Assembly: GCA_036574075.1 (NCBI GenBank)
Contig: JAINCN010000027.1
Coordinates: 1 to 39,440 of the forward strand
DNA: 39,440 bases
Reading direction: 5' to 3'
From: Deltaproteobacteria bacterium
GTDB lineage: Bacteria > Desulfobacterota > Dissulfuribacteria > Dissulfuribacterales > UBA5754
The translations under genes and the position numbers were made by a program. Shown here piece after piece: positions 1-10,492 of the stretch (its first letter is position 1; each line of letters begins with the position of its first letter). The notes beneath the pieces are model-generated. The model made no database searches. It saw only the letters and a list, made by a program, of their open reading frames with translations, and had not been told where the DNA came from.

Positions 1-238
1 GCCAGCCTCCACGGGCCGTGGGGGCTTCCTGCGGTCTGAGCCGCGAGGTCTTTTCCGACCCCGCGCTTCACCAGCTCCGCGAATCTCCTTTTCCCGCGTT
101 TCCATGCCTTCCAAATCAAGCTCCGAAGCCGGCGCCTCATCCACCGGTCATATTACTTACCCCAGTACAGGGACTCAAAAAATGGCAGGAAACGAAACCG
201 GAACTCTTCACTAAAAGGGTCTATCTTTGGACTCAACG

Positions 239-1420
239 TTAGTCAGGCACCGGCGGGAGGGGATACCTGACGGTCCGTCCTTCCGAGGTCCGGAAGACGG
301 CGGCATCTCCGTCCATGGAGACGAGGTGGGACGGAACGGCCCTGGCCTTGCCCCCCCCTTCGGGCAGATCCACCACATAGTTCGGGATGGCAAGGCCGCC
401 GGTCCTTCCCCAGAGGGACTCGATGATCGAGATGCCCGTTGAGATCGGCGTCCGGAAGTGATCCGTCCCTTCAACCGTATCGCACTGAAAGAGATAATAG
501 GGCCTTACTGAGATCCGCTGAAGGGCGTGACAGAGGGCCTGGATCGTTTCGGGAGAGTCGTTCACCCCCTTAAGGAGAACTGTCTGGTTCGAGACCGGGA
601 TACCGGCCCTGAGGATGCGCTCGCAAGCCGTGGCTGCCTCGGGAGTCACCTCCCTGGGGTGGTTGAACTGTGTGTTGACCCAGAGGGGGCGGTGCCGCTC
701 GAGGATCCGGACGAGGTCGTCAGTCACGCGCATAGGCATGACCACCGGGACCCGGGTCCCGATCCTGAGCACCTCCACGTGGGGGATCCTCCTGATCTCC
801 CCCATCCAGGCGTCGAGGACCGCAGGGTTCACAAGGAGGGCGTCACCCCCGGAGAAGATCACCTCGCGGATCGAGGGGGTCTTCCTTATATAATCCACAG
901 CCGCCTTGAACCCATCCCTGGAGAGGGCCCAAGGACGGCGCCAGTTCCGCTTCCGGTTGCAGTGACGGCAGAGGACGGCGCAAAGGCTTGTGGTCACGAG
1001 GAGTGCGCGATCAGGATAGCGGTGGATCAGCCCGGGGACAGGGGAGTGGACCTCCTCGGCAAGGGGGTCCTTACCTGAGCCTGGGAGATGAAAGCAGACC
1101 TCCCGGGGGTCGGGCAGGCACTGGGCAAGGATAGGATCCTGCGGGTTGGACCAGTCGGCAAGGGAGAGGTAATAGGGGGTCGCGGCAAAGGGATAGGGCC
1201 CCAACACCCTGCGGCATGCGTCGATCCCTCCAGGGCCGAAGATCCGGGCAAGACCTCCCTCACCCCGGAGCCGGTTTTCGAACTGCCACCGCCAATCATT
1301 CCAAAGGTCTGGAGAAACTGAAAGGCGGAGAGAAAGGCCGGATCCCGGGGTGGAAGGGCACGGACAACAGGACCCTCCTGCACGGCAGACCCCGAACGCC
1401 TCAGATCCCTGGAAAGACAT
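239..1420 (-). CDS. kamA: Lysine 2,3-aminomutase (radical SAM, PLP)
   Basis: Radical SAM/PLP enzyme that interconverts L-lysine and beta-lysine, 393 aa. The cluster motif CAVLCRHC gives Cys147, Cys151 and Cys154. The PLP lysine is in EGGGK (Lys358). The two aspartates that bind the substrate in clostridial KAM (Asp293 and Asp330) are matched by Asp314 in QCD and Asp351 in VVD, with the same 37- and 7-residue spacings. In glutamate 2,3-aminomutases these aspartates are replaced, so lysine specificity is inferred. The ATG directly abuts the purA stop, with AGGG just upstream, so the pair is probably co-transcribed. About 35 N-terminal residues before the conserved WNDWRWQ are cysteine-rich and unlike the family; a downstream non-ATG start is possible. 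No ablB acetyltransferase is visible in the window, so a role in osmolyte synthesis is unproven. EpmB-like EF-P modification is the main alternative. Confidence 0.88.
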   Translation of the reverse strand: MSFQGSEAFGVCRAGGSCCPCPSTPGSGLSLRLSVSPDLWNDWRWQFENRLRGEGGLARIFGPGGIDACRRVLGPYPFAATPYYLSLADWSNPQDPILAQCLPDPREVCFHLPGSGKDPLAEEVHSPVPGLIHRYPDRALLVTTSLCAVLCRHCNRKRNWRRPWALSRDGFKAAVDYIRKTPSIREVIFSGGDALLVNPAVLDAWMGEIRRIPHVEVLRIGTRVPVVMPMRVTDDLVRILERHRPLWVNTQFNHPREVTPEAATACERILRAGIPVSNQTVLLKGVNDSPETIQALCHALQRISVRPYYLFQCDTVEGTDHFRTPISTGISIIESLWGRTGGLAIPNYVVDLPEGGGKARAVPSHLVSMDGDAAVFRTSEGRTVRYPLPPVPD

Positions 1421-2743
<1,323 letters not shown>

Positions 2744-2751
2744 CTAAATAT

Positions 2752-2925
2752 CCTGAATCCGTGAGCCTACGGCCGGGGTATTTGTTTCTTGCGGCAATAG
2801 CCCCCGTCCATGGGGGGAGATTTGCCGTTCGAGCCCCATCCGTGGGCGCCTCCATCCACAAATACCCCGGCCGTAGGCTTATGCTGTGAAATCGAAAGGT
2901 TGAGTGCATATCTCACGGATTCAGG
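2752..2925. repeat. Palindromic mobile element, family 1, copy 1 (subtype A)
   Basis: A 174-bp element bounded by perfect 14-bp terminal inverted repeats CCTGAATCCGTGAG / CTCACGGATTCAGG. Inside, GCCTACGGCCGGGGTATTTG on the left pairs with its complement on the right, and a further hairpin lies in the centre. It is flanked by a perfect 7-bp direct repeat, TAAATAT (2745-2751 and 2926-2932), as expected for a target-site duplication. It carries no transposase, so it is a non-autonomous, MITE-like element. It sits between the divergent purA and polA genes. A single missing T relative to other copies breaks the reading frame that is open in copies 3 and 5. Confidence 0.88.
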
Positions 2926-2936
2926 TAAATATAGCT

Positions 2937-3002
2937 GTCAGCTATCAGTTGTCAGTTATCAGCAAAAGCAAAAAAGCTGATAACTGATAACTAATAACTG
3001 AC
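2937..3002. repeat. AT-rich 27-bp inverted repeat between purA and polA
   Basis: Two 27-nt arms (2937-2963 and 2976-3002) are complementary except at three positions and are separated by a 12-nt A-rich loop. Each arm is built from degenerate CAGTTATCAG units. It adjoins mobile-element copy 1 but shares no sequence with it. It could act as a bidirectional transcript-end or cruciform-forming spacer; no T-run supports a classical terminator. Confidence 0.8.
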
Positions 3003-3073
3003 TTTACATCGGGCGAAAGGACCATTTCCCCAGGTTCCCTTTACTTTTCCAGCCGAGGGAAGATAGTTAGTTA

Positions 3074-5806
3074 ATGCAGAAAAGTCAAACTGGATCCCCC
3101 CTCAAAATGCCTGAAAAAAGAGGCCTAAAAACATATAGAGCCCCTGCCCTTTACCTCGTCGACGCGAGCTCCTATCTCTATCGGGCATTCTTCGCCATCC
3201 GGGAGCACCTTTCCACCCGGGACGGCTTTCCCACAAAGGCCATCTTCGGGATCACGAACATGCTCGTGAAGGTACTCAGGGAGAAGGACCCGGAATTCCT
3301 TGCCATGGTCTGGGACGCACCTGGAAAGACCTTCCGGCACGACCTTTACCCGAAATACAAGGCGAACCGCCCGCCCATGCCCGAGGAACTCTCCCGCCAG
3401 ATCCCCCATGTGCGAGAGATCGTCTCGGCCCTCGGACTCGTCCAGGTGGAGGTGGAGGGATACGAGGCGGACGACATCATCGCGACCATCTCCCGGCGCC
3501 ACAAGGAAGGGCCGGTGGTCATCGTCTCCGGAGACAAGGACCTCCTCCAGCTCCTGGGGCCTGACGTCACCCTCTGGGACCCAATGAAGGACGAGGTCGT
3601 GGACGAGGCAACGGTCCGGGAACGTTTCGGGCTCCCGCCCCAGGCCCTTCTTGACGTCCAGGCCCTTTCCGGGGACCCGACCGACAACATACCTGGGTGT
3701 CAGGGTGTGGGGCCTAAAACAGCCATAAAGCTCATCCAGACCTACGGATCCCTTGACACACTCCTCGAGAGGCTTGACGAACTCCCCAAGGGGAGGCTCG
3801 CCGAGACCCTCAGGCAGGAGAAGTCCTCGCTCCCCCTGTGGAGAAGGCTCGTCGGGCTCGCGGATGACGCGCCGGTCCCGGTTGACTCCGAAAGCTACAG
3901 ACGGCAGCCACCTGACCGGAAGCGCCTCAAGGAGATCTTCGAGAGGTTCGAGCTTGCGCGCTTCCTCACGGAGCTCGGACCAGGCAAGGCCATCTCCTTC
4001 GAGGAATACGCGCTCGTCCAGGACCGGGGCACCCTTGAGGCCTGGGCCGCCGCCATTCGGGAAAAGGGCTGGGTCGTGGTGGACACGGAGACCACGAGCG
4101 AATTCCCATTAAGCGCCTCACTCGTCGGCATCTCCATCTGTGCGTCCCCCCCGGCAGCCGCCTATGTCCCGGTGGGCCACGAGACCAGCGAGGCCCAGAT
4201 CCCGTTGGCGACCGTACGGGAGGTCCTGGCCCCGATACTTGCCGACCCAGCCGTCAGGAAGGTGGGGCAGAACATCAAGTACGACCTCCTCGTCCTTGAA
4301 AGACACGGAATGGGGCTTGCCGGGATCGAGGGCGACACCATGATCGCATCCTATCTCCTCAATCCCTCCCGGCGCCAGCACAACCTCGGGGAGATCGCCC
4401 AGGAGTATCTTGGTCATCGCATGACGAGCTTTCGGGAGGTGACCGCGGACCAGAAGAGGATCAAAAACTTTGCCCGCGTCCCCTTGGCCCTCGCCCGGGA
4501 CTACTCGTGTGAGGACGCCCACGTCACCGCCCTTGCCGCAGATATCCTCTGGAAACGCCTTCGGGAAGACGGGCTCTGGGACCTCTTCAAAGAGGTGGAG
4601 ATCCCGCTCCTCGAGGTCCTGGCCCGCATGGAGAAAACAGGGATTCTCGTGGACAGGGCCGCCCTTCTGGATCTGTCCCGCGAATTCGGGGAGCGGCTCG
4701 GCGTCCTTGAAGAGGAGATCCACACCCTTGCCGGAGGGCCTTTCAACATCAACTCCCCCCAGCAGCTTGCAGAGGTCCTCTTCGTGCGCTGCGGGCTCCC
4801 CCAGATCAAGAAGACCAGGAAGAAGACCGGGTACTCCACGGACGTGGAGGTCCTCACAGAGCTCGCCAGACACCACCCGCTTCCCGAAAGGATCCTTGCC
4901 TACCGGAATCTCCAGAAACTCAAGTCCACGTATGTGGATGGGCTCCTCTCCATGATCGACCCAAAGACCGGGCGGGTCCACACCTCCTTCAATCAGACCG
5001 TAACCGCCACGGGAAGACTCTCTTCGAGCGAGCCGAACCTACAGAACATCCCGGTCCGGACCGAAGAGGGCCGCAGGATCCGGGCCGTCTTCACCGCTCC
5101 GGAAGGCTCGGTCCTGGTCTCTGCGGACTATTCCCAGATAGATCTTCGGGTGCTTGCCCATTACTCGCGGGATCCGGCCCTCGTCTCCGCCTTTCACGCC
5201 GGAGAAGACATCCACACCCGCACGGCAAGCGAGGTCTTCGGCGTGGCCCCGGGGCTCGTGACCCCTGAGATGCGCCGGGTTGCAAAGACCGTGAACTTCG
5301 GCATCGTCTATGGCATGAGCGCATTCGGACTTGCCAAGGAGCTCGGCATCGGGAGACGGGAGGCACAGGAATTCATCAACCGGTACTTCTCCACGTATCC
5401 CGGTGTAAAACGCTACATGGAGGAGGTAGTGGCTGCGGCAAGGGAAAAGGGCTTTGTGACCACGATCCTCGGCAGACGCCGTGCCATCCCTGACATCGCA
5501 AGCCCGGTAAAGAGCGTGAGGGAGTTCGCGGAACGGACTGCCATCAACACGCCCATCCAGGGTACTGCCGCGGACATCATCAAGGTCGCCATGCTCCGGG
5601 TGGACAAGGCGCTCCGAGAGCGGGGCCTCGGGGCGCGCATACTTCTCCAGGTCCACGACGAGCTCGTCATCGAGGTCCCTGCTGCCCAAGTCGGGGATGT
5701 CTCCGATCTCCTCAAGGGCGAAATGGAGAACGCCATGGAACTCATCGTCCCCCTTTCGGTCTCTGTGAAGCAGGGGCCGGACTGGGCCTCTCTTGAGGAT
5801 CTCTGA
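3074..5806 (+). CDS. polA: DNA polymerase I
   Basis: Repair and Okazaki-fragment-processing polymerase, 910 aa, with all three classical domains. The 5'-nuclease domain spans roughly residues 1-310 (LVDASSYLYRAFF near the start). The 3'-5' exonuclease spans about 325-515 and keeps DTET at 337-340, NIKYDLL and YSCEDAH, so proofreading should be active. The polymerase domain follows: motif A has ADYSQIDLR (Asp685), motif B has RRVAKTVNFGIVYG (about 734-747) and motif C has VHDE (860-863). The ATG at 3074 has a loosely placed AGGGAAG upstream; ATG at 3107 (residue 12) is an alternative nearer the conserved start. A DUF1015 gene begins 40 bp downstream. Confidence 0.97.
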   Translation: MQKSQTGSPLKMPEKRGLKTYRAPALYLVDASSYLYRAFFAIREHLSTRDGFPTKAIFGITNMLVKVLREKDPEFLAMVWDAPGKTFRHDLYPKYKANRPPMPEELSRQIPHVREIVSALGLVQVEVEGYEADDIIATISRRHKEGPVVIVSGDKDLLQLLGPDVTLWDPMKDEVVDEATVRERFGLPPQALLDVQALSGDPTDNIPGCQGVGPKTAIKLIQTYGSLDTLLERLDELPKGRLAETLRQEKSSLPLWRRLVGLADDAPVPVDSESYRRQPPDRKRLKEIFERFELARFLTELGPGKAISFEEYALVQDRGTLEAWAAAIREKGWVVVDTETTSEFPLSASLVGISICASPPAAAYVPVGHETSEAQIPLATVREVLAPILADPAVRKVGQNIKYDLLVLERHGMGLAGIEGDTMIASYLLNPSRRQHNLGEIAQEYLGHRMTSFREVTADQKRIKNFARVPLALARDYSCEDAHVTALAADILWKRLREDGLWDLFKEVEIPLLEVLARMEKTGILVDRAALLDLSREFGERLGVLEEEIHTLAGGPFNINSPQQLAEVLFVRCGLPQIKKTRKKTGYSTDVEVLTELARHHPLPERILAYRNLQKLKSTYVDGLLSMIDPKTGRVHTSFNQTVTATGRLSSSEPNLQNIPVRTEEGRRIRAVFTAPEGSVLVSADYSQIDLRVLAHYSRDPALVSAFHAGEDIHTRTASEVFGVAPGLVTPEMRRVAKTVNFGIVYGMSAFGLAKELGIGRREAQEFINRYFSTYPGVKRYMEEVVAAAREKGFVTTILGRRRAIPDIASPVKSVREFAERTAINTPIQGTAADIIKVAMLRVDKALRERGLGARILLQVHDELVIEVPAAQVGDVSDLLKGEMENAMELIVPLSVSVKQGPDWASLEDL

Positions 5807-5846
5807 AAAGCGGGTATCTTGCTCCCAAAGGTATGAAAATGTGAAA

Positions 5847-7151
5847 ATGGCTGAAATCCGGGCATTTCGCGGCATACGCTACCGCGAGGACAAGGCGGGC
5901 GATATTGCGGGTCTTGTTGCCCCGCCCTACGACGTTGTGGGGGAAGATGAACGGGACAGGATCGTCTCCTGCAACCCCCGTAACATCTTTGCCCTCGAGC
6001 TCCCTAAGGGCGGGCCGTGCGGGCTCCCCGAGCAGGAACGATATACCTGCGCCGAACGACTCTTCAAGGACTGGCTTCGGCAAGGAGTCCTCGCCCTGGA
6101 AGACACCCCTTCTGTCTATCCCTACGAAATCACCTTTTCACACAGGGGAAGGCGGCTCACAAGGACGGGTTTTGTCGCCCTCGTCCGCATCGAGCACTGG
6201 GAGGCAAAGGTCATCCTCCCCCACGAGAAGACCTTTGACAAGGTCACCGAGGACCGGCTCCTCCTCACCCGAGCGACCCGGGCCCGTTTCAGCCAGGTCT
6301 TCGCCCTCTACCGGCCGAATCCGAGGGCGCGGGCCGTGCTTTCGGGCGTCCGTAAGGAGGTCCTTGCAACGGTCGAAGACAGCCTCGGAAACGTCCACGT
6401 CTTTTCAAAGGCCACTGACCCGGAGGCCATCCGGGAACTTGCCGAGGCCATTTCCGCCTCCCCCCTTTACATCGCCGACGGCCATCACCGTTACACCACT
6501 GCCCTTCGATACCGGGACGAGATGAGGGCGAGAAACGGAAACCCGAACGCACCGTACAATTACCTTATGACCTATCTCGTGGACGCCGGCGACCCAGGGC
6601 TCGTGGTCCTTCCCACGCACCGGGTCGTCACCTTTCCAGAGGCCCCGGATCCTGTTGGTTGCGCGGAAAAGGCGGCAGGGGCCGTGGAGAGGGATCCTGT
6701 CGAACCCGGGCGTTCCCCTTCTGAGACAGCCCATCGGGTTTCGACCCTCCTTGCGGCCCGTCCGGAAAGAAGAGGCGTCGGCTTAGTCTGGGATGGCCGC
6801 GCCGAGATCTGGTGGGAGACAGGGCAGGGCCTTTCCGGGATCTCGAAGGTCCTTTCCCGGCTTGACGTCCTGTTTTTGAACGATGTCGTCTTGAAAGGGG
6901 TCTTCGGGATCACCCCGGAGGCAAACGGACAGGGCGCAGCCATTGCCTACACCCCGGATGCCGCATCTGCAGCGACAAATCTTGCCGGAAACCAGATCCT
7001 TTTCATCCTAAGAGGCACCCCGACCGAGGATGTCCTTGATATCGCAGACGCAGGGCTCACCATGCCACACAAATCCACGTTCTTTGCCCCCAAGATCCTC
7101 ACCGGCTTCGTGCTCCACTCACTCGATCCGGAAAACAGGGCCATGGAGTAA
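5847..7151 (+). CDS. DUF1015 family protein
   Basis: A 434-aa soluble protein of the widespread DUF1015 family (members about 400-460 aa), whose biochemical function is not established. The signatures APPYDVV (residues 25-31) and IADGHHRYTTAL (about 208-219) are present; the latter is the most conserved block and resembles a metal or active-site loop. The frame is open upstream to an ATG at 5793 that overlaps polA, but similarity to the family begins at MAEIRAFRG, so the ATG at 5847 is chosen. The ribosome binding site is weak. It lies 40 bp after polA and 11 bp before the transporter gene, so it is probably part of the same transcription unit. Confidence 0.85.
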   Translation: MAEIRAFRGIRYREDKAGDIAGLVAPPYDVVGEDERDRIVSCNPRNIFALELPKGGPCGLPEQERYTCAERLFKDWLRQGVLALEDTPSVYPYEITFSHRGRRLTRTGFVALVRIEHWEAKVILPHEKTFDKVTEDRLLLTRATRARFSQVFALYRPNPRARAVLSGVRKEVLATVEDSLGNVHVFSKATDPEAIRELAEAISASPLYIADGHHRYTTALRYRDEMRARNGNPNAPYNYLMTYLVDAGDPGLVVLPTHRVVTFPEAPDPVGCAEKAAGAVERDPVEPGRSPSETAHRVSTLLAARPERRGVGLVWDGRAEIWWETGQGLSGISKVLSRLDVLFLNDVVLKGVFGITPEANGQGAAIAYTPDAASAATNLAGNQILFILRGTPTEDVLDIADAGLTMPHKSTFFAPKILTGFVLHSLDPENRAME

Positions 7152-7162
7152 TCCTTCTCGGT

Positions 7163-8689
7163 ATGGAAAGGGAACACTGGGGCACGCGCATCGGGCTTAT
7201 CCTCGCCATGGCTGGAAACGCCGTGGGGCTCGGGAATTTTCTCCGGTTTCCCACCCAGGCCGCCCAGAACGGTGGTGGGGTCTTCATGATCCCCTACATG
7301 ATCTGCCTCGTCGTCATTGCCATCCCCCTTATGTGGGTGGAGTGGGGGATCGGGCGCTACGGCGGGGTGAGGGGACACGGAACCACACCGGCCATCTTTC
7401 CCCTTCTCTGGAAAAACCGGTTCGCGAAATACGTGGGTGTCCTCGGGCTCTTCGTCCCATTCTCCGTGGTCTGCTACTACCTCTATATCGAGTCCTGGAC
7501 CCTGGGCTATGCCGTCATGTCTGCGACCGGGATGCTCCCCGGCCCTGTCTCCCCTGACGGCCCCCTCGATTCGAACATCACGGTGAAGCCATTCCAGGAC
7601 CTTCTTGCCTCTTACACGGGCATGGGAGGCAGTGACATCCAGCGCCCGTCCGCCATGGCCTACGGGATCTTCGTCCTCACCGCCGCCCTGAACATCTGGA
7701 TCCTCATCCGCGGGATCTCGGGCGGGATCGAGCTCCTCGCCAAGGTCGCCATGCCAGCCCTTTTCATCATGGGCTTGGTCCTCATGCTCAGGATCCTCAC
7801 CCTCGAGACCCCCCAAGGTAGCGCAGTTGACGGTCTCAATTTCCTCTGGACGCCGGATTGGGGGGAGATATTACAGCCCAAGGTCTGGCTCGCCGCAGCC
7901 GGGCAGGTCTTCTTCACCCTGAGCCTGGGTTTCGGGGCCATCATCACCTATGCCTCATACCTCAAAAAAAATGACGACCTCGTGGTTTCAGGCCTCTCCG
8001 CCACCTCCCTCAACGAGTTCGCCGAGGTGATCCTCGGGTCCTCTATCGCTATCCCTGCTGCTGCCGCCTTCTTCGGCGTCGCAATCGCCCGGGATGTGGC
8101 CGCATCCGGGTCCTTCAACCTCGCCTTCGTGAGCATGCCCGTCATCTTTGCGAACATCCCGTTCGGTGCCTTTTTCGGATTTCTCTGGTTCGCCCTCCTC
8201 TTTATCGCAGGCCTCACCTCCTCTGTCGCCATAATCCAGCCGGTGATCGCCTTCCTCGAGGACGAATTTCGGCTCTCCCGGCCCGTTGCCGTGACCGCGG
8301 CCATGATCCCCATCCTAGGCATCGCACACGTCCCCATCTTTTTTGCGAACGCCCTGGACGAGATGGACTTCTGGGCCGGGACCTTCCTCGTGGTGATCTT
8401 CGCCCTGGCCGAGGTCCTGATCTTCTTCTGGGCCTTCGATCCAGGAAAGGCCTGGCGCGAGATGAACCGTGGGGGGATCATCCGGATCCCACGTTTCTTC
8501 TTCCCCATCTTTCGCTACGTGACACCGGCCTTCCTTTTCGTCATCACCGTCTGGTGGACAGTGGACGTCCTGCCAGGCTATCTCGTAGGCGGGGCCTGGA
8601 CCGCATGGTTCACGCGCGAGATCCTCATAGGTATCGCCTTTCTTTTCTGTCTCCTCGTCTTTATCGCCGAAAGGAAGAAAAAGGGATGA
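7163..8689 (+). CDS. Sodium-dependent transporter, NSS (SNF) family
   Basis: A 508-aa inner-membrane Na+ symporter of the neurotransmitter:sodium symporter family with the LeuT fold. TM1 carries the unwound-helix signature GNAVGLGNFLRFP (residues 18-30), which forms part of the Na+ and substrate sites. About 11-12 hydrophobic segments follow. Bacterial members usually import amino acids; the substrate cannot be read from the sequence, but the MetS-like small gene overlapping its stop codon is typical of methionine/alanine importers such as MetP. The final residues ERKKKG form a short basic cytoplasmic tail. Confidence 0.9.
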   Translation: MEREHWGTRIGLILAMAGNAVGLGNFLRFPTQAAQNGGGVFMIPYMICLVVIAIPLMWVEWGIGRYGGVRGHGTTPAIFPLLWKNRFAKYVGVLGLFVPFSVVCYYLYIESWTLGYAVMSATGMLPGPVSPDGPLDSNITVKPFQDLLASYTGMGGSDIQRPSAMAYGIFVLTAALNIWILIRGISGGIELLAKVAMPALFIMGLVLMLRILTLETPQGSAVDGLNFLWTPDWGEILQPKVWLAAAGQVFFTLSLGFGAIITYASYLKKNDDLVVSGLSATSLNEFAEVILGSSIAIPAAAAFFGVAIARDVAASGSFNLAFVSMPVIFANIPFGAFFGFLWFALLFIAGLTSSVAIIQPVIAFLEDEFRLSRPVAVTAAMIPILGIAHVPIFFANALDEMDFWAGTFLVVIFALAEVLIFFWAFDPGKAWREMNRGGIIRIPRFFFPIFRYVTPAFLFVITVWWTVDVLPGYLVGGAWTAWFTREILIGIAFLFCLLVFIAERKKKG

Positions 8690-8823
8690 ACGGAAGCGCC
8701 CTCCTCTTCATGGCCTTTTCCTGGGGCCTGATCCTCTCCCTCACGACCTTCTGCTTCACCCGGCTCTTTTCCGCAGAAAGAAGGAAAAAGGAGGGAGGAA
8801 AACATGGGCAGGCCCGTACGTAG
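8686..8823 (+). CDS. MetS-like small membrane subunit of the NSS transporter
   Basis: A 45-aa protein starting in an ATGA overlap with the transporter stop, preceded by AAAGGG. Residues 4-27 are a single hydrophobic helix with an FSWG motif, followed by a basic tail (ERRKKEGGKH). Small one-helix proteins encoded directly after NSS genes are known as MetS in Corynebacterium glutamicum, where MetP needs MetS for methionine uptake. Size, topology and translational coupling match. The assignment rests on context and topology rather than strong residue identity. Confidence 0.72.
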   Translation: MNGSALLFMAFSWGLILSLTTFCFTRLFSAERRKKEGGKHGQART

Positions 8824-8845
8824 CCGGTCCTGATCAGAGCCCATC

Positions 8846-10168
8846 GTGCCCCATCCTCCCCTTGCAGATCGCATGCGGCCCCGGACCTTCGAGGAGTTCG
8901 TGGGCCAGCGCCATCTTCTTGCCGAGGGAAAAATCCTCAAGGGCCTCGTTAACCGGGCCGTCTTACCCTCCCTCATCCTCTGGGGGCCGCCCGGATGCGG
9001 AAAGACCACCCTCGCCCGGCTCCTCGCCCAGTCCGTGGACGCCGATTTCATATCATTTTCGGCAGTCCTCTCCGGGGTGAAGGAACTTCGGGCAGTAATC
9101 GAAGAGGCCAAGGAGAATGCGGCCCGCAAGAAGGCGACCATCCTCTTCGTGGACGAGATCCACCGGTTCAACAAGGCCCAGCAGGACGCCTTCCTCCCCC
9201 ATGTGGAAAGCGGCCTCGTAACCCTCATCGGGGCCACGACCGAGAATCCCTCTTTCGAGATCATCTCCCCGCTACTTTCCCGTTGCCGGGTCGTTACCCT
9301 CGAACCCCTCGGCGAGGAGGACCTCTCCGTCCTCCTTGACCGGGCCGTCTCAGACCGGGAACGGGGTCTCGGGGTCCTTGAGCTTTCCATTGACGAGGAT
9401 GCGAAAAAGGCCCTCATCGGGCGTTCGGACGGAGACGCCCGGACCCTCCTGAACAACCTGGAGCTGACGGCAGAGCTCGCCGTCTCGGCCCGGCCTGAGG
9501 GAAAGGGAGCAAAGATCACCATCGCGATCGTGGAAGAGGCGATCCAGCAAAAGGCCCTCCGCTATGACAAGTCCGGGGAGGAGCACTACAACCTCATCTC
9601 CGCCTTTCACAAAAGCCTGCGGGGAAGCGACCCTGACGCCGCCCTCTACTGGCTCGCCCGCATGCTCGCAGCCGGCGAGGCCCCCCACTACATCGCCCGG
9701 CGCATGATCCGTTTCGCATCAGAAGACGTGGGAAACGCCGATCCCTTCGCCCTCACCCTTGCCGTCAGCGCCCTTGATGCCTTTGATTTTTTGGGATCCC
9801 CCGAGGGGGAACTCGCGCTTGCGCAGGCAGCCGTCTATCTCGCCACCGCACCCAAGAGCAACGCCGTTTATGCCGCATACGGAGATGCCCAGGCCGATGC
9901 CCGCAAATTCGGGACACTCCCGGTGCCGCTCCACATCAGAAACGCACCCACCCGGCTCATGAAGGAACTCGGCTACGGCGAAGGATACCGCTATGCACAC
10001 GACTACGAGGAGGCGATCGTGGATCAGGACTACCTCCCCAGGGAACTCAGGGGCCGCGTCTACTACCACCCGACCACCCGTGGCCACGAACGCCTCGTCA
10101 AGGAGCGGCTCGAGAAGTGGAGAAAGATACTTTCCGCACGAAGGGCCCGGCAAGGGGAACAGGCATGA
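8846..10168 (+). CDS. rarA: Replication-associated recombination protein RarA (MgsA)
   Basis: AAA+ ATPase of the clamp-loader-like RarA/MgsA/WRNIP1 family, acting at stalled replication forks; 440 aa, the usual length. Walker A is GPPGCGKT (47-54) and Walker B is FVDEIH (101-106). GATTENPSFE is the family sensor region, and the C-terminal tetramerisation domain has ARRMIRFASEDVGNADP. Translation begins at a GTG (8846); the conserved LADRMRPRTFEEFVGQ starts six residues later. The TGA stop forms the first bases of a repeated sequence (10166-10236). Confidence 0.95.
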   Translation: MPHPPLADRMRPRTFEEFVGQRHLLAEGKILKGLVNRAVLPSLILWGPPGCGKTTLARLLAQSVDADFISFSAVLSGVKELRAVIEEAKENAARKKATILFVDEIHRFNKAQQDAFLPHVESGLVTLIGATTENPSFEIISPLLSRCRVVTLEPLGEEDLSVLLDRAVSDRERGLGVLELSIDEDAKKALIGRSDGDARTLLNNLELTAELAVSARPEGKGAKITIAIVEEAIQQKALRYDKSGEEHYNLISAFHKSLRGSDPDAALYWLARMLAAGEAPHYIARRMIRFASEDVGNADPFALTLAVSALDAFDFLGSPEGELALAQAAVYLATAPKSNAVYAAYGDAQADARKFGTLPVPLHIRNAPTRLMKELGYGEGYRYAHDYEEAIVDQDYLPRELRGRVYYHPTTRGHERLVKERLEKWRKILSARRARQGEQA

Positions 10169-10236
10169 TCGCACTGCAAAAACCTAAGAATCTGATCCCG
10201 CTCAAAAAGCCCGAGATGTAAGGCGCAAAATTTTCC
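10166..10236. repeat. Palindromic element, family 2, half copy
   Basis: The sequence from TGATCGCACTGCAAAAACC to GCAAAATTTTCC matches the left half of the complete copy at 14586-14758 with few changes; the right half is absent. The rarA stop codon is the first three bases of the repeat. Confidence 0.75.
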
Positions 10237-10492
10237 CCTTCCCCATCCCTTCCAGCGGGGGATGGGAGTTGGGTCGTGTAAGGCTTCTCATCCTCACGAA
10301 CGCCGGACGTCCCTTTGGCTGCCTCGCGGTCAAGGAAGATCGGCCAGCGCTCTTGGAGGAATGCGAAGAATGCCTCCCGGTTTGAAACAACCAGTCGCCG
10401 AAGACGTTGTTATGGCGCAGCGGTTCTCGCTAAGAGCTCCAGCACCATTTAACCAACCATAAGTCCAATGAGACCGCTGCGGGCCTGGGCAC
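10237..10492. other. Non-coding remnant DNA
   Basis: No gene is supported. A GC-rich hairpin (CCCATCCC / GGGATGGG, about 10244-10267) lies near the left end without a following T-run. A short plus-strand open stretch around 10285-10383 lacks a start and resembles nothing recognised. It belongs to a 1.3-kb decay zone between rarA and acs. Confidence 0.5.

Noticed and set aside
1-238. Short ORFs at the left edge (e.g. plus strand 18-242)
   Set aside because: No ribosome binding site, no recognisable domain, and proline/low-complexity composition; probably the non-coding 3' region of the aminomutase gene. No feature is supported here.
2752-2925. Small protein genes inside each mobile element copy
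   Set aside because: The frame lacks a start codon and ribosome binding site inside the element, and copies 1 and 2 have disabling changes; kept as a finding about frame openness rather than annotated as CDS.
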